Assembly (NCBI RefSeq): GCF_029871235.1
Contig: NZ_SSOM01000061.1
Coordinates: forward strand, 1-64,000
DNA from: Pseudomonas sp. BN411
GTDB taxonomy: Bacteria > Pseudomonadota > Gammaproteobacteria > Pseudomonadales > Pseudomonadaceae
Direction of reading: 5' to 3'
DNA length: 64,000 bases
The notes under the pieces were generated by a model. The model saw only the letters and a program-made list of their open reading frames with translations. It was not told where the DNA came from and did no database searches. A program made the position numbers and the translations under genes. This document shows, one piece after another, positions 1 to 8,267 of this stretch (position 1 is its first letter; the number at the start of each line of letters is the position of its first letter).

Positions 1-1482
1 GATGCAGACCGACTTCAGCTCGGTGTACGCCTCGATCACCGCGCGGCCGAACTCGCGGCCCATGCCGGACTGCTTGACGCCGCCGAAGGGCATGTTCGGG
101 TCCAGCAGCACGTGGGCGTTGACCCACACGGTGCCGGCTTCGATGCGCGGCACCAGGTTCATCGCCTTGGACAGGTCGTTGGTCCACAGGCTCGCCGCCA
201 GGCCGTACACGCTGTCGTTGGCCAGTTCGATCATCGCGTCCTCATCGGTGAAGGGGATCACCGACAGCACCGGGCCGAAGACTTCTTCGCGCGACACAGT
301 CATCGCGTGGTTCACGTCGGCCAGCACGGTGGGCTGGACGAAGAAGCCGTCGCCCTCCAGACGCTCGCCACCGGCGACTACGCGGGCGCCTTCCTGGCGG
401 GCCAGGTCGATGTGCTTGAGCACGTTCAGCTGCTGCTTGCGCGACACCAGCGGGTTGATCGCCGCGTTCTGGTCCATGCCCGGACCGATGGACAGGCCTT
501 TCACCGCCGCCGCCAGGCCCTCGACGAAGGGCTCGTAGATGGACTGGTGCACGTAGAAGCGCGAGGCCGCGGCGCAGACCTGGCCGTTGTTCAGCAGGCC
601 GCCGAGCAGCGCGCCCTGCACGGCCTTCTCCACGTCGGCGTCGGCCAGCAGGATCATCGGGTTCTTGCCGCCCAGCTCCAGGGCGAAGCGGGTCATGTTC
701 TCCATGCAGGCCACGCCGACGCTCTTGCCCACGGCGGTGGAACCGGTGAAGGACACCTTGCTGATCAGCGGGTGCGACGCCAGGGCGTTGCCCACGGTGC
801 TGCCGCCGCCGGTGACGACGTTGAACACGCCGGCCGGGATGCCCGCCTCGAAGGCCAGCTCGGCCAGGCGCAGGGCGGTCAGCGGGGTTTCGCTGGCGGG
901 CTTGATGACCACGGTGCAGCCGGTGGCCAGCGCGGGCATGGCCTTCCAGGTGGTGATCATCAGCGGGAAGTTCCACGGCACGATGCCAGCGACCACGCCC
1001 ACCGGCTCACGCCGGGCGAAGGCGGTGAAGCGCGAGCCCGGCGGGATCGGGATCGACACGTCCATGGTCTGGCCTTCGATCTTGGTCGCCCAGCCGGCCA
1101 TGTAGCGCATGAACTCGACGGTGGCGCCGACGTCCAGCATGCGCGACATGTTGATCGACTTGCCCTGGCTCAGGGTTTCCAGCTGGGCCAGTTCCTCGGC
1201 GTTTTCTTCCACCAGGGCGGCGAAACGCAGCAGGATGCGCTCGCGGTCGGCCGGGCGCAGGCCGGACCAAGCGCCTGATTCAAAGGCCTGAAAGGCGGAC
1301 TGCACGGCCTGGTCGACATAATCGAGCGACACGTCCGGCACGTGGGCGATGGTTTCGCCGTCGGCTGGATTCACGACCTTCGTGGTCGGACCTTCCGGCA
1401 GCACCCACCGGCCGTCGATGAAGCAGCCATGACGGCGCTCCAGGAATGCCGCCACCTGCGGCAGGATTTCAACCTTGCTCAT
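1..1482 (-). CDS. NAD(P)-dependent aldehyde dehydrogenase, phenylacetaldehyde/betaine-aldehyde type (3' end cut by window)
   Basis: Oxidises an aldehyde to the carboxylate in the cytoplasm. The reading frame starts at an ATG at 1482, preceded by a GAGGT ribosome binding site, and runs off the window after 494 codons, so only the last few residues should be missing (the FeaB/BetB type is about 490-500 residues). The catalytic Cys303 (context NNGQVCAAA) and general-base Glu269 (LELGGKNP) are present, as are the PWNFP and FTGSTAVGK nucleotide-site motifs. It is the last gene of the minus-strand block AraC regulator, flavoprotein oxidase, outer-membrane protein, ALDH. A FeaR-like regulator upstream fits a phenylacetaldehyde-type substrate, while a nitroalkane oxidase upstream fits a generic alkyl aldehyde. 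The substrate is inferred. Confidence 0.9.
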   Translation of the reverse strand, partial: MSKVEILPQVAAFLERRHGCFIDGRWVLPEGPTTKVVNPADGETIAHVPDVSLDYVDQAVQSAFQAFESGAWSGLRPADRERILLRFAALVEENAEELAQLETLSQGKSINMSRMLDVGATVEFMRYMAGWATKIEGQTMDVSIPIPPGSRFTAFARREPVGVVAGIVPWNFPLMITTWKAMPALATGCTVVIKPASETPLTALRLAELAFEAGIPAGVFNVVTGGGSTVGNALASHPLISKVSFTGSTAVGKSVGVACMENMTRFALELGGKNPMILLADADVEKAVQGALLGGLLNNGQVCAAASRFYVHQSIYEPFVEGLAAAVKGLSIGPGMDQNAAINPLVSRKQQLNVLKHIDLARQEGARVVAGGERLEGDGFFVQPTVLADVNHAMTVSREEVFGPVLSVIPFTDEDAMIELANDSVYGLAASLWTNDLSKAMNLVPRIEAGTVWVNAHVLLDPNMPFGGVKQSGMGREFGRAVIEAYTELKSVCI

Positions 1483-1506
1483 ATCTGGACCTCATGGTGA
1501 TTGAAC

Positions 1507-1539
1507 GGGCGTTGCCTTTTTTGCGGCAAGGCAACGCCC
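1507..1539. repeat. Strong intergenic hairpin (10-bp perfect inverted repeat)
   Basis: The arms GGGCGTTGCC (1507-1516) and GGCAACGCCC (1530-1539) are perfect complements around a 13-nt loop containing a T run. The hairpin lies between the outer-membrane protein gene (ends 1576) and the aldehyde dehydrogenase gene (starts 1482). No U run follows it on the minus strand, so it is more likely an mRNA-stabilising or partial-attenuation hairpin than a full terminator. Confidence 0.6.
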
Positions 1540-1575
1540 TCGGCACGAGTGCCGTGGTGTCGTGAAAGTGGGGAT

Positions 1576-2490
1576 TCAGAAAATCTTGACCAGACGCAAG
1601 CTGACGCGGAAGTCTTCCTTCGGGCCGTTGCGAACCTCCAGGTCCTGGCCCACCTGGCCCATCAGCTGCACAGTTGGCGCGACCATGTGAGCAACCGACA
1701 GCAGGTAGCGTTTGGTGTTGAGCGAGTCGTCGAGGTCGACTCCGTTCAAGCGATTTTCACCGCCTGTCGTGTGGAAGTAGCTCGCACCGACGAAGCTGCC
1801 TGGCGAGAAGTCGTAGCGAAGGTGGGTTTGCAGTTCGAAGATGTGGGACTGCTTGCGGGTCATCCCGGCGAAGTCGTCGTTCTCGCCGAAGAAGTCCCAC
1901 TCTGCGGTGACCTCGCCTGAGAGGTTCCCGAACAGCGACTGCGTGTAAGACGTGTGGAGCACACCTTTCCAGCGGTTCTCGCCGAGATTGACCGGGCCAT
2001 CGTCAGCGTCGTAGTTGCCAAGGGGAGGGGCAATCCAGGTGCCGAATGACAGGTAGCGTTTGCGTGCAGGATCGTTGACGAGCCAGAACGCACTGCCGAT
2101 GAGGGGATCGCCTACGCCGCTGGCGCTTGTGTCCTCAGCGCCTTTCATTCGCAGGCTGCCGAACGGGACTATGACCTGCGGTGCTGCCAGGAGCGGTCCG
2201 AGTTCGACGTAATGCACGGCGCGAAATGCCGCGATGTCGTTGTCCAGCCCGAACCCTTGCGTGTCTTGCTTGTGGCCGTTCAGGTAAACGTCATTGCGTT
2301 CGGCATGGTTGTAGTAGAGGACGGCCAGGCTGGTGCCGGCGGGAAAGGCGACGTAATCGCCGGGGTCGGTGGCGATGACACCTGCGCTGGCACTGGCACC
2401 GTATAGGGCACTCAGCAGCAGGAGGGTGCGAATCAGGCGTTTCACCCGTTTTGCAGGCGGAGTTGGAGCGTGGGCGTTGCTGGATTTCAT
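1576..2490 (-). CDS. Outer-membrane protein, phenol-degradation MetA / SphA-like family
   Basis: A 304-residue exported protein. A basic N-terminus (KRVKRLIR) is followed by a hydrophobic stretch (LLLLSALYGASASAG) that reads as a signal peptide. The rest is rich in alternating aromatic/polar strands (for example YLSFGTWIAPPLGNYD, LRYDFSPGSFVGASYFHTTGG) and ends in Phe (LRLVKIF), as expected of a beta-barrel. The pattern matches the MetA-pathway outer-membrane family (PF13557), often found beside catabolic genes and thought to admit hydrophobic substrates. It lies 64 bp after the oxidase gene and 93 bp before the aldehyde dehydrogenase gene, so it is probably the uptake component of this small catabolic block. 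The substrate is unknown. Confidence 0.75.
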   Translation of the reverse strand: MKSSNAHAPTPPAKRVKRLIRTLLLLSALYGASASAGVIATDPGDYVAFPAGTSLAVLYYNHAERNDVYLNGHKQDTQGFGLDNDIAAFRAVHYVELGPLLAAPQVIVPFGSLRMKGAEDTSASGVGDPLIGSAFWLVNDPARKRYLSFGTWIAPPLGNYDADDGPVNLGENRWKGVLHTSYTQSLFGNLSGEVTAEWDFFGENDDFAGMTRKQSHIFELQTHLRYDFSPGSFVGASYFHTTGGENRLNGVDLDDSLNTKRYLLSVAHMVAPTVQLMGQVGQDLEVRNGPKEDFRVSLRLVKIF

Positions 2491-2554
2491 TGTTGCGACT
2501 CACTTTCTTGGATTTGTTTTGAGTGGCGACGTCAATGACTGCTGGTGGCGCGTG

Positions 2555-3805
2555 CTACGGGTGGAACACCGTGGAAAGGGAGTCGTAGTCGTCCTGCTTC
2601 ATCAGTTCGTGAAGCTGGCGGCGGCGCACGCCCATGTTCCCGCCGTCGAACAGGGGAAAGGCGAGGGCGTCCTGGAGTAGCGAGGCGAGCGGCGACGTGG
2701 CGTGGTCGTAGCTGTCGATGCCGACGACGCGCATCAACTCGGTGATGACCCGCACGGCGGTTTCCGAGCCGAACACCTTGGCGTGCAAGGCGAGTTCCAG
2801 GGCTTCGGGGGCTTGTCTATCGAGTGCGAAGCAGGCCCGGTAGCTGAGGCTGCGCACGGCTTCGATGGCTGCCTTGGCATCCGCCAATGCATAGCCCACG
2901 GCCTGATGTTCGATGACGGGCACAGGGCCGCCCCGTCGTTGGGTTCTGGCGAAGTGCAAGGTGAAGTCGAACGCCGCGCGCAGGACGCCAAGCGACATGA
3001 CGCCGACCAGGGCTGCAGTAGCCGAGAAGCTGGCGTCCACCACCTGTAGCCCCTGGCCGACTCCGCCGACGATGTTGCCTCCGGGAACCCGCACCTGATC
3101 CAGGGTGAAGTTGGATGTCAGGTGGCCACGGTGCCCGGGGGATTCGTGATAGCGGTTGACCCGGAAACCTGCGGGCGGTCCCGGTACGAGGAGAACGGAA
3201 ACGCCGTTCTGAGGCGCTACACCGGCATCAGTGCGACACACGACGCAAAGCAGGTCAGCCCCCTTGCCGTCCCACCCCGAAGCACCAGAGATCCATTGCT
3301 TGGCACCGTCGATAACCCACTGCTGGCCGTCCAGGCGAGCACGGGTGCGAACGCCGCCGCCCACTGCATCGGAGTGGTAGTTCGCGCTGCCGCCCGGCTC
3401 ACTGGATGCAAGCGCGGCCAGCGGTGCGCCACGGCATTCGAGGAAGGGCGCGACGAAGGTCTTTTGCTGCTCCGGGGTGCCGGCCAGGAAGATCGGCATG
3501 AGGCCCAGCAGGTTGGCAAAAGCCGTCAGCGGGACATTGGCGTCCTCGGCGTAGAACTCTTCAGCGACTATGGCCATGTCGACCATGCCGCCGCCCTCTC
3601 CGCCGAAGGGTTGCGGGATCAGGCGGCGCAAGAATCCTTCGCGAACCAATTCCTCATAGAACGGCCGGGTCGCCAGGAATCGGCTTTCCGGGGTGGGCAG
3701 GTAATGGATGGTTTCCCTGACCTGGCTCAGGGTGTCCCGGGCGAACCGGCGCGCGGCAGTTTTCAGCTCGGCCTGGGCATCTGTCAGGGTGAAATCGATC
3801 GACAT
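2555..3805 (-). CDS. Acyl-CoA-dehydrogenase-fold flavoprotein, likely nitroalkane oxidase
   Basis: A 416-residue FAD enzyme of the acyl-CoA dehydrogenase superfamily (N-terminal helical domain to about 120, beta domain 125-245, C-terminal helical domain). The usual catalytic Glu is replaced: the C-terminal motif reads FPLFDGGNMGVRRRQ, giving Asp387 and Arg394, and Ser261 lies in ASFSATAALVG. In the fungal nitroalkane oxidase the catalytic set is Asp402, Arg409 and Ser276. The spacings (7 and 126 residues) are identical here. Nitroalkane oxidase converts a nitroalkane to aldehyde plus nitrite and hydrogen peroxide, and an aldehyde dehydrogenase gene lies downstream. The residue pattern is seen in the sequence, the family facts are from memory, and the substrate is inferred. 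The alternative is an unassigned acyl-CoA dehydrogenase homologue. Confidence 0.75.
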   Translation of the reverse strand: MSIDFTLTDAQAELKTAARRFARDTLSQVRETIHYLPTPESRFLATRPFYEELVREGFLRRLIPQPFGGEGGGMVDMAIVAEEFYAEDANVPLTAFANLLGLMPIFLAGTPEQQKTFVAPFLECRGAPLAALASSEPGGSANYHSDAVGGGVRTRARLDGQQWVIDGAKQWISGASGWDGKGADLLCVVCRTDAGVAPQNGVSVLLVPGPPAGFRVNRYHESPGHRGHLTSNFTLDQVRVPGGNIVGGVGQGLQVVDASFSATAALVGVMSLGVLRAAFDFTLHFARTQRRGGPVPVIEHQAVGYALADAKAAIEAVRSLSYRACFALDRQAPEALELALHAKVFGSETAVRVITELMRVVGIDSYDHATSPLASLLQDALAFPLFDGGNMGVRRRQLHELMKQDDYDSLSTVFHP

Positions 3806-3931
3806 GAGACGACTCTCCGAAAGGGCATTGGAACCGGGGAAAGCCGCGGGATATGCGGCTTCCCCTTGAACCGGATGCTACGGAAGGTCGGGAGCGGACT
3901 CTTCGCCGTGAAGGAGCAGCTTTATTGACTG

Positions 3932-4933
3932 TCAGCGCAGTGCGGAACTGGGCTGCTTTGTGTGCAGGGCGCGATAGTCCCGGGCAGTCAGTTGGAAGCG
4001 GTTGCGGAAGGCGCGGCTGAAGTGGGCGGCGTTTTCGAAGCCCCAGGAATAGGCCAGGTAGCTGATGGAGTAGGTGTTGGCGGGGAGGCTTGTGAGGTCG
4101 CGTGCGCAGCCGTCCAGGCGCATTTCCTGGATATGCCGGGCAACGGTTGCACCGGTGCCCTGGAACAGTTGGTGGAGGTAACGCACCGAGATGCCCAGGG
4201 CATTGGCAATGGCTTCGGGGCAAAGCTCCGGCTGGCGGATATGTTCGGTGATGTAGGCATAGGCCCGGTTGAGGTGGTAGGTCTGCAGATTGCTCGCGGC
4301 GATGGGCGCCCGGTCGCTCAATTCGCTCAGGGCACCGCCGAGCAGGTCGAGGGTGCTGCCCGCCATGAAACGGAACGTCGCGGGCTGGATGGCGTGGCGC
4401 TCATCGAGCAGCGATCGCAGATGCCCCGTCAGCAATCGACCGACCCCACGGCTGCCATCCACCCGCAGTGCCGTGCATTTTTCAGCGCCTTTCACATAGC
4501 GGTTGAACGAGTCGCGGGGCAGGCGCACGACCAACTGCTGCAGATCGCCACGGAACTCCCAGCGAAACGGCTGCGTGCAATCGTAAAGTGCCCCGTCTCC
4601 GGGCTGGAGCACCACGCTGCGGTCGCTCTGGGTCAGGCGCCCTTCGCCGCGCAGTTGCAGGCTGTAGAGAAAGGCATCGTCCGTGCCCTGCCGGATGTGC
4701 GCGCGGTCGTGTGCGCATTGGCAGCTGACCGATGTCACGCGGCTGAGATACAGCTCTCCGAACATCTGCTCGATCAGCGTTGCCTTGAGCCTGTGCTCCG
4801 GCTGCAAGGTGATGCGCAGCGGCGCACAGCTGCGTTCGACGGCCGCTTCCCAGGCATCGACCTCGTCGAAGAAGAACTCATCGATGGCGGAGGAGGGCCG
4901 CTGGCTTGAACTGGCCGGGAGTACTTCGCTCAT
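3932..4933 (-). CDS. AraC-family transcriptional activator (FeaR-like)
   Basis: A 333-residue regulator. The N-terminal half (about 40-200) resembles the AraC_binding_2 sensor of FeaR/XylS-type activators. The C-terminal 100 residues hold the double helix-turn-helix (PEAIANALGISVRYLHQLFQ and YSISYLAYSWGFENAAHFSRAFRNRF). It lies 126 bp upstream of the oxidase gene on the same strand and most likely activates the block oxidase, outer-membrane protein, aldehyde dehydrogenase in response to substrate. FeaR of E. coli controls an aldehyde dehydrogenase gene, which agrees with the neighbourhood. Confidence 0.9.
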   Translation of the reverse strand: MSEVLPASSSQRPSSAIDEFFFDEVDAWEAAVERSCAPLRITLQPEHRLKATLIEQMFGELYLSRVTSVSCQCAHDRAHIRQGTDDAFLYSLQLRGEGRLTQSDRSVVLQPGDGALYDCTQPFRWEFRGDLQQLVVRLPRDSFNRYVKGAEKCTALRVDGSRGVGRLLTGHLRSLLDERHAIQPATFRFMAGSTLDLLGGALSELSDRAPIAASNLQTYHLNRAYAYITEHIRQPELCPEAIANALGISVRYLHQLFQGTGATVARHIQEMRLDGCARDLTSLPANTYSISYLAYSWGFENAAHFSRAFRNRFQLTARDYRALHTKQPSSALR

Positions 4934-5138
4934 CTGCGTATTTCCTCACACCGTATCTCGACTATTGGGGATCGCCGCCGCTCCCGGCGGGGAGGCGTTC
5001 GGTCGCTCTTCGCGCCCGGCGAAGCAGTTTCCACCCAGGCGACACAGGCTTGTCAATGCTGTGCGCGCAGGGTCAAGCAAGTCCTTCACTGTCAGCAAAG
5101 TGAGCTTTACGGCAGCGCATAAGATTGCCGTGCCTGCG

Positions 5139-5543
5139 CTATGAAACCGACGATTCCGCCTTCTGCAGATTCCGTTCAAGTTCATCCAGCGCAGCGGAAT
5201 TTCGCGCTGCCCAGTCATAGAGCTCACGCAGGGGCTCGACGAAGGTTTCCCCCAGTGGGGTCAGCGAATACTCGACCCGGGGAGGCACCACGTTGAACAC
5301 CTTGCGATTGACCAGACCGCTGTTTTCCACGTCTCGCAGCGTCTGCGTGAGCATCTTCTTGGATATGCCAGGGAGGGTCCTCTCCAGTTGGCCGGTACGC
5401 ATCGCGCCATGACTCAACGCATAGATGACCATGGAGGTCCACTTGCCATTGAGGATGTAGTGGATGCGTCGCTGCGGGCAGTTTTCCCTGAGTACGAATG
5501 CGGATTCGGCGTGTTCAGTGGTTGCGTTCATTGTGGTTACCAA
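5139..5543 (-). CDS. HxlR-family winged-helix regulator
   Basis: A 134-residue protein with the HxlR pattern: an N-terminal Cys (ENCPQRRIHYILNGKWTSMV), the helix-turn-helix around RTGQLERTLPGISKKMLTQTLR, and a C-terminal helix. Such regulators often sense electrophiles or redox stress through the N-terminal Cys. It diverges from a quinone-oxidoreductase/RidA gene pair across a 187-bp gap and is probably its repressor. The start could be ATG 5543 or a slightly later ATG (MNATTEHAE). Confidence 0.88.
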   Translation of the reverse strand: MVTTMNATTEHAESAFVLRENCPQRRIHYILNGKWTSMVIYALSHGAMRTGQLERTLPGISKKMLTQTLRDVENSGLVNRKVFNVVPPRVEYSLTPLGETFVEPLRELYDWAARNSAALDELERNLQKAESSVS

Positions 5544-5573
5544 AGGGTGCCTATGGAACTGTTTGGTATCTAC

Positions 5574-5589
5574 GGCACAAAAAAGTGCC
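5574..5589. promoter_or_regulatory. Candidate operator dyad in the hxlR/oxidoreductase intergenic region
   Basis: A short dyad GGCAC-N6-GTGCC sits 30 bp upstream of the hxlR start and about 140 bp before the divergent oxidoreductase start. HxlR proteins bind short dyads in such divergent regions. The assignment rests only on position and symmetry. Confidence 0.3.
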
Positions 5590-5730
5590 TACTTACTTAA
5601 ATGGCCATACGGTGATTAGGATGGTACCACCTGATTGGTGACATCAACTGAAAGTCGCCAAACGGTCAGCGCAAGACTTCCAACAGGAACTGGCTTGCGA
5701 ACACGTTCAACCTGATTGCGAGATACCACC

Positions 5731-6765
5731 ATGAAAGCAGCTGTCATCCACGCCTTTGGCGGCCCCGAACAAATCCGACTCGAAGACGTCCCCGCGCCGG
5801 TTCCCGGTCCGGGTGAGGTCCTGGTGAAGGTGCTGGCTGCCGGCATCAACCGCCTGGATCACTACGTGCGTCTTGGCCAGATTGCGCCCCAGTTGGCTTT
5901 CCCGCACATCCTCGGTTCCGATGCGGTGGGCGAGGTGGCGGGGCTGGGCGTTGGCGTGACGCGCTTCGGTATTGGCGATCGGGTGATCTCGATGCCGGGA
6001 TACCCGCTCGACCCCGCGGAATCGCAGGTTCGCCCTGTCACTAACGCGGCCAGCTACGCCATTCCGGGTATCCACGTACCAGGCACTTATGCGCAGTACA
6101 TCGTCGTGAATGAGCGCTGGCTGCTTCGGGACACCACCGGGCTGCCGGTCGAGCAGATCGCTGCGCTGCCGGTTGCCCTGCTCATCGCCATCCGCTCCGT
6201 GCAGATCGTGGGCGAAGTGAAGGCGGGTGATCGGGTGCTCATCCATGCGGGGGCGTCCAGCACCGGCATCATGAGCATCCAGGTAGCCCGTGCCTTGGGG
6301 GCGCGCGTGGCTGTCACTGTGCAGAACGAGTCGTCGGCAGCGCTTGCCGCCAGCCTGGGCGCCGAGCTGGTCATCAACAGCAACGAAGAGGACTTCGTCG
6401 AAGCGCTTGGCAGCTGGACGGAAGGGAGGGGAGTCGATGTCGCGATCGACAACCTCGGGGGTGACGTGCTGGCCCGGACCATCGCGGCCGTCAGACCCAT
6501 GGGCATCATCGTGGCCATGGGGTTCATGGCCGGCAGTGAAGTCACCTTCGACATCAGGAACTTCTTCTTCACCCAGAAACAGTTGCGCGGAACCCTGGTG
6601 GGCGATATCGAAGACTTCGCCGCCTGGCTCGACCCCATCAAGGAAGGCAAGGTCAAACCGGTGATCGACAGTGTCCTGCCGTTGTCCCGTGCGGCTGAGG
6701 CCCATGAGCGCATCGCGGGTAACCAGGCGCGCGGCAGCATCGTCCTGTTGCCTTGGGAGGAATGA
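5731..6765 (+). CDS. Zinc-independent quinone oxidoreductase (MDR superfamily)
   Basis: A 344-residue medium-chain reductase that probably reduces quinones or enones with NADPH. It has the GroES-like N-terminal domain (AFGGPEQIRLEDVPAPVPGPGEVLVKV) and a Rossmann domain (VLIHAGASSTGIMSIQVARALGA), but lacks the catalytic and structural zinc cysteines of alcohol dehydrogenases, as expected for QOR-type enzymes. The ATG at 5731 gives the canonical N-terminus MKAAVIHAFGG. It is followed by the RidA-like gene with a 4-bp ATGA overlap and is divergent from the HxlR regulator, so the pair probably forms an HxlR-controlled electrophile or quinone response. Confidence 0.88.
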   Translation: MKAAVIHAFGGPEQIRLEDVPAPVPGPGEVLVKVLAAGINRLDHYVRLGQIAPQLAFPHILGSDAVGEVAGLGVGVTRFGIGDRVISMPGYPLDPAESQVRPVTNAASYAIPGIHVPGTYAQYIVVNERWLLRDTTGLPVEQIAALPVALLIAIRSVQIVGEVKAGDRVLIHAGASSTGIMSIQVARALGARVAVTVQNESSAALAASLGAELVINSNEEDFVEALGSWTEGRGVDVAIDNLGGDVLARTIAAVRPMGIIVAMGFMAGSEVTFDIRNFFFTQKQLRGTLVGDIEDFAAWLDPIKEGKVKPVIDSVLPLSRAAEAHERIAGNQARGSIVLLPWEE

Positions 6766-7256
6766 TGGTGGAAGCAATCACCGACCTGGCGATGCAACGT
6801 CTTGCCGCGCTCGGAATCGGCCTGCCCAAGGCTCCACAGCCGCTAGGTGCCTACCTGGCGGTTGTGGAGGCGGGGACGACGTTGCATGTATCGATGCAAG
6901 GGCCGGTAATCGATGGTCGAGCGATGCTGACCGGACTGCTCGGGCAGGAGCTTTCGATCGAGGAGGGTCGCATGGCGGCCCGGCTTTCCGTGCTCAATGC
7001 GCTTGCCCAGGTGCACCAGTACCTGGGTGGATTCGAGCGCATTCGCCAGGTGGTCCGCCTGGAGGGGTACGTGGCGTGTGATGAAGGCTTCATGGGGCAT
7101 CCGCAGGTACTGGACGGGGCATCCGAACTGCTGGCCAGCGTCTTCGAAAGCCGGGCCGGCCATGTGCGTTCGGTGTGCGGGGTTCGCAACTTGCCGGGCA
7201 ATTTGCCGGTTGCCGTTGCCCTTACCTTCGAGCTCGATCCCGGAATGGCCTGTTGA
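6762..7256 (+). CDS. RidA/YjgF-family protein
   Basis: A 164-residue member of the YjgF/YER057c/UK114 family, in the longer YjgH-like subgroup (LGIGLPKAPQPLGAYLAVVEAGTTLHVSGQ-like start, VRSVCGVRNLPGNLPVAVALTFE at the end, with the conserved Arg of the deaminase site). Family members hydrolyse reactive enamines/imines. The gene starts at ATG 6762 inside the stop of the upstream oxidoreductase gene, with GGGAGG as its ribosome binding site, so the two are translationally coupled. Confidence 0.8.
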   Translation: MMVEAITDLAMQRLAALGIGLPKAPQPLGAYLAVVEAGTTLHVSMQGPVIDGRAMLTGLLGQELSIEEGRMAARLSVLNALAQVHQYLGGFERIRQVVRLEGYVACDEGFMGHPQVLDGASELLASVFESRAGHVRSVCGVRNLPGNLPVAVALTFELDPGMAC

Positions 7257-7676
7257 AGCGGTAGTGCCTTGCAAGGTGAGGCGCGGTCCTTCGCGAAAGG
7301 CCTAGCGTCAACGGTCTGACCATTGCCGCTGGTTCGCGGACCATGAGGTCCTGGATGCTGGACTGCATGCGCTCAACTACCTGCCGCTGTCGGTGAGGGC
7401 GGGACGGAATTACCGACATCGGCGTGCTGGGCTCCATCGATCGCTCTGCCAGCTCCCGAACTTCCCGCGCGATGGCTCCACCCGCAAGTCTCCCGTAGTC
7501 GATCCCCTACAGACACGTGCTCGTAACCACGACAACAGGTCCCCGCGATCGACTATGCCGACAGGTGCCTGGATTCCATACAGTGACTTCGCTGCCGCTT
7601 TGGCCCTGGCGAAACCAGAAGGTTGCAGAAATCTGAGCTAATCAATCGAAGACCTGCCTTTTACAGGAGGCACCGC
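7257..7676. other. 420-bp gap without a recognisable gene
   Basis: The plus strand holds a short stretch that reads like decayed coding sequence (around 7330-7410), but no frame stays open with a start, a ribosome binding site and recognisable motifs. I see no tRNA and no clear promoter. The last 20 bases supply the AGGAGG ribosome binding site of the next gene. Confidence 0.5.
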
Positions 7677-7886
7677 ATGAACTTCCCGAACAGACGCACT
7701 GAATCGGCTCTCCAGACCCAGGATTTCCTGATTGGGCTGACACGCGACGCCGATCTACCAGATTCTGTCCGGCAGGAAGTCGGCTGGTTGCTGCGGCATT
7801 ATCCGAATTTCCTGCAGGGCAGTATGGTTGTTGCCGGCACACCTGACGCAGGAGCCCTTCGGGAAGAAGCTGCCCATGCCGGGTAG
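7677..7886 (+). CDS. Small conserved protein, BPSL0761-like
   Basis: A 69-residue protein starting at ATG 7677 behind an excellent AGGAGG ribosome binding site. The sequence (TQDFLIGLTRDADLPDSVRQEVGWLLRHYPNF) matches my memory of the BPSL0761-type small proteins common in Pseudomonas and Burkholderia. Their function is unknown. The gene is monocistronic with a hairpin terminator 45 bp downstream. Confidence 0.7.
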   Translation: MNFPNRRTESALQTQDFLIGLTRDADLPDSVRQEVGWLLRHYPNFLQGSMVVAGTPDAGALREEAAHAG

Positions 7887-7931
7887 TGATGACGTGGGGT
7901 AACCACGCGACACGGATGTGCCAATCATGAG

Positions 7932-7958
7932 AAAGCCCAGCCAGGACGCTGGGCTTTT
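7932..7958 (+). terminator. Rho-independent terminator
   Basis: The stem AAAGCCCAG / CTGGGCTTT is followed by TTTT, downstream of the small gene ending at 7886. Confidence 0.8.
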
Positions 7959-8061
7959 GTTGTGGTCGGCAGTGAAGTCGCCTAACCGATGGCCGAATAT
8001 CGACCTCGTCCCGGTGCGGCGCTATAGTCCGCGACCTTTCGACCCCTCACGGCACCGCGCT

Positions 8062-8265
8062 ATGGATGAAGATCTCGACCTCCACGAACCCGAGCACGAT
8101 CACCTGCTCGACAACGACGACGACCTGGACGACGAGTTCTTCGATGACGAGGACCTCGACCCGCTCGATGCGTCGGAAGGGGAGTGCGAGTACTGCGGCG
8201 AGCTGACCGAGAGCGTCGACCGACGCGGCCATTTCGTGTGCGGTGACTGCGCCGACTTCGACTGA
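8062..8265 (+). CDS. Small acidic zinc-ribbon protein
   Basis: A 67-residue protein starting at ATG 8062. Its first 40 residues are almost entirely Asp/Glu/Leu (DEDLDLHEPEHDHLLDNDDD). The tail carries two CxxC pairs (CEYC and CGDC, 18 residues apart between the pairs), typical of a treble-clef or zinc-ribbon fold. The function is not known. It is convergent with the M15 peptidase-like gene, with only 2 bp between the stop codons. Confidence 0.7.
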   Translation: MDEDLDLHEPEHDHLLDNDDDLDDEFFDDEDLDPLDASEGECEYCGELTESVDRRGHFVCGDCADFD

Positions 8266-8267
8266 AG

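Noticed and set aside
112-1278. 388-codon open frame on the plus strand, rich in His, Gly, Gln
   Set aside because: It is the antisense shadow of the aldehyde dehydrogenase gene, whose motifs and frame are clear. The His/Arg/Gly-rich composition is typical of antisense GC-rich DNA.
7393-7641. 82-codon frame in the gap after the RidA gene
   Set aside because: No ribosome binding site, no start context and no recognisable motif.
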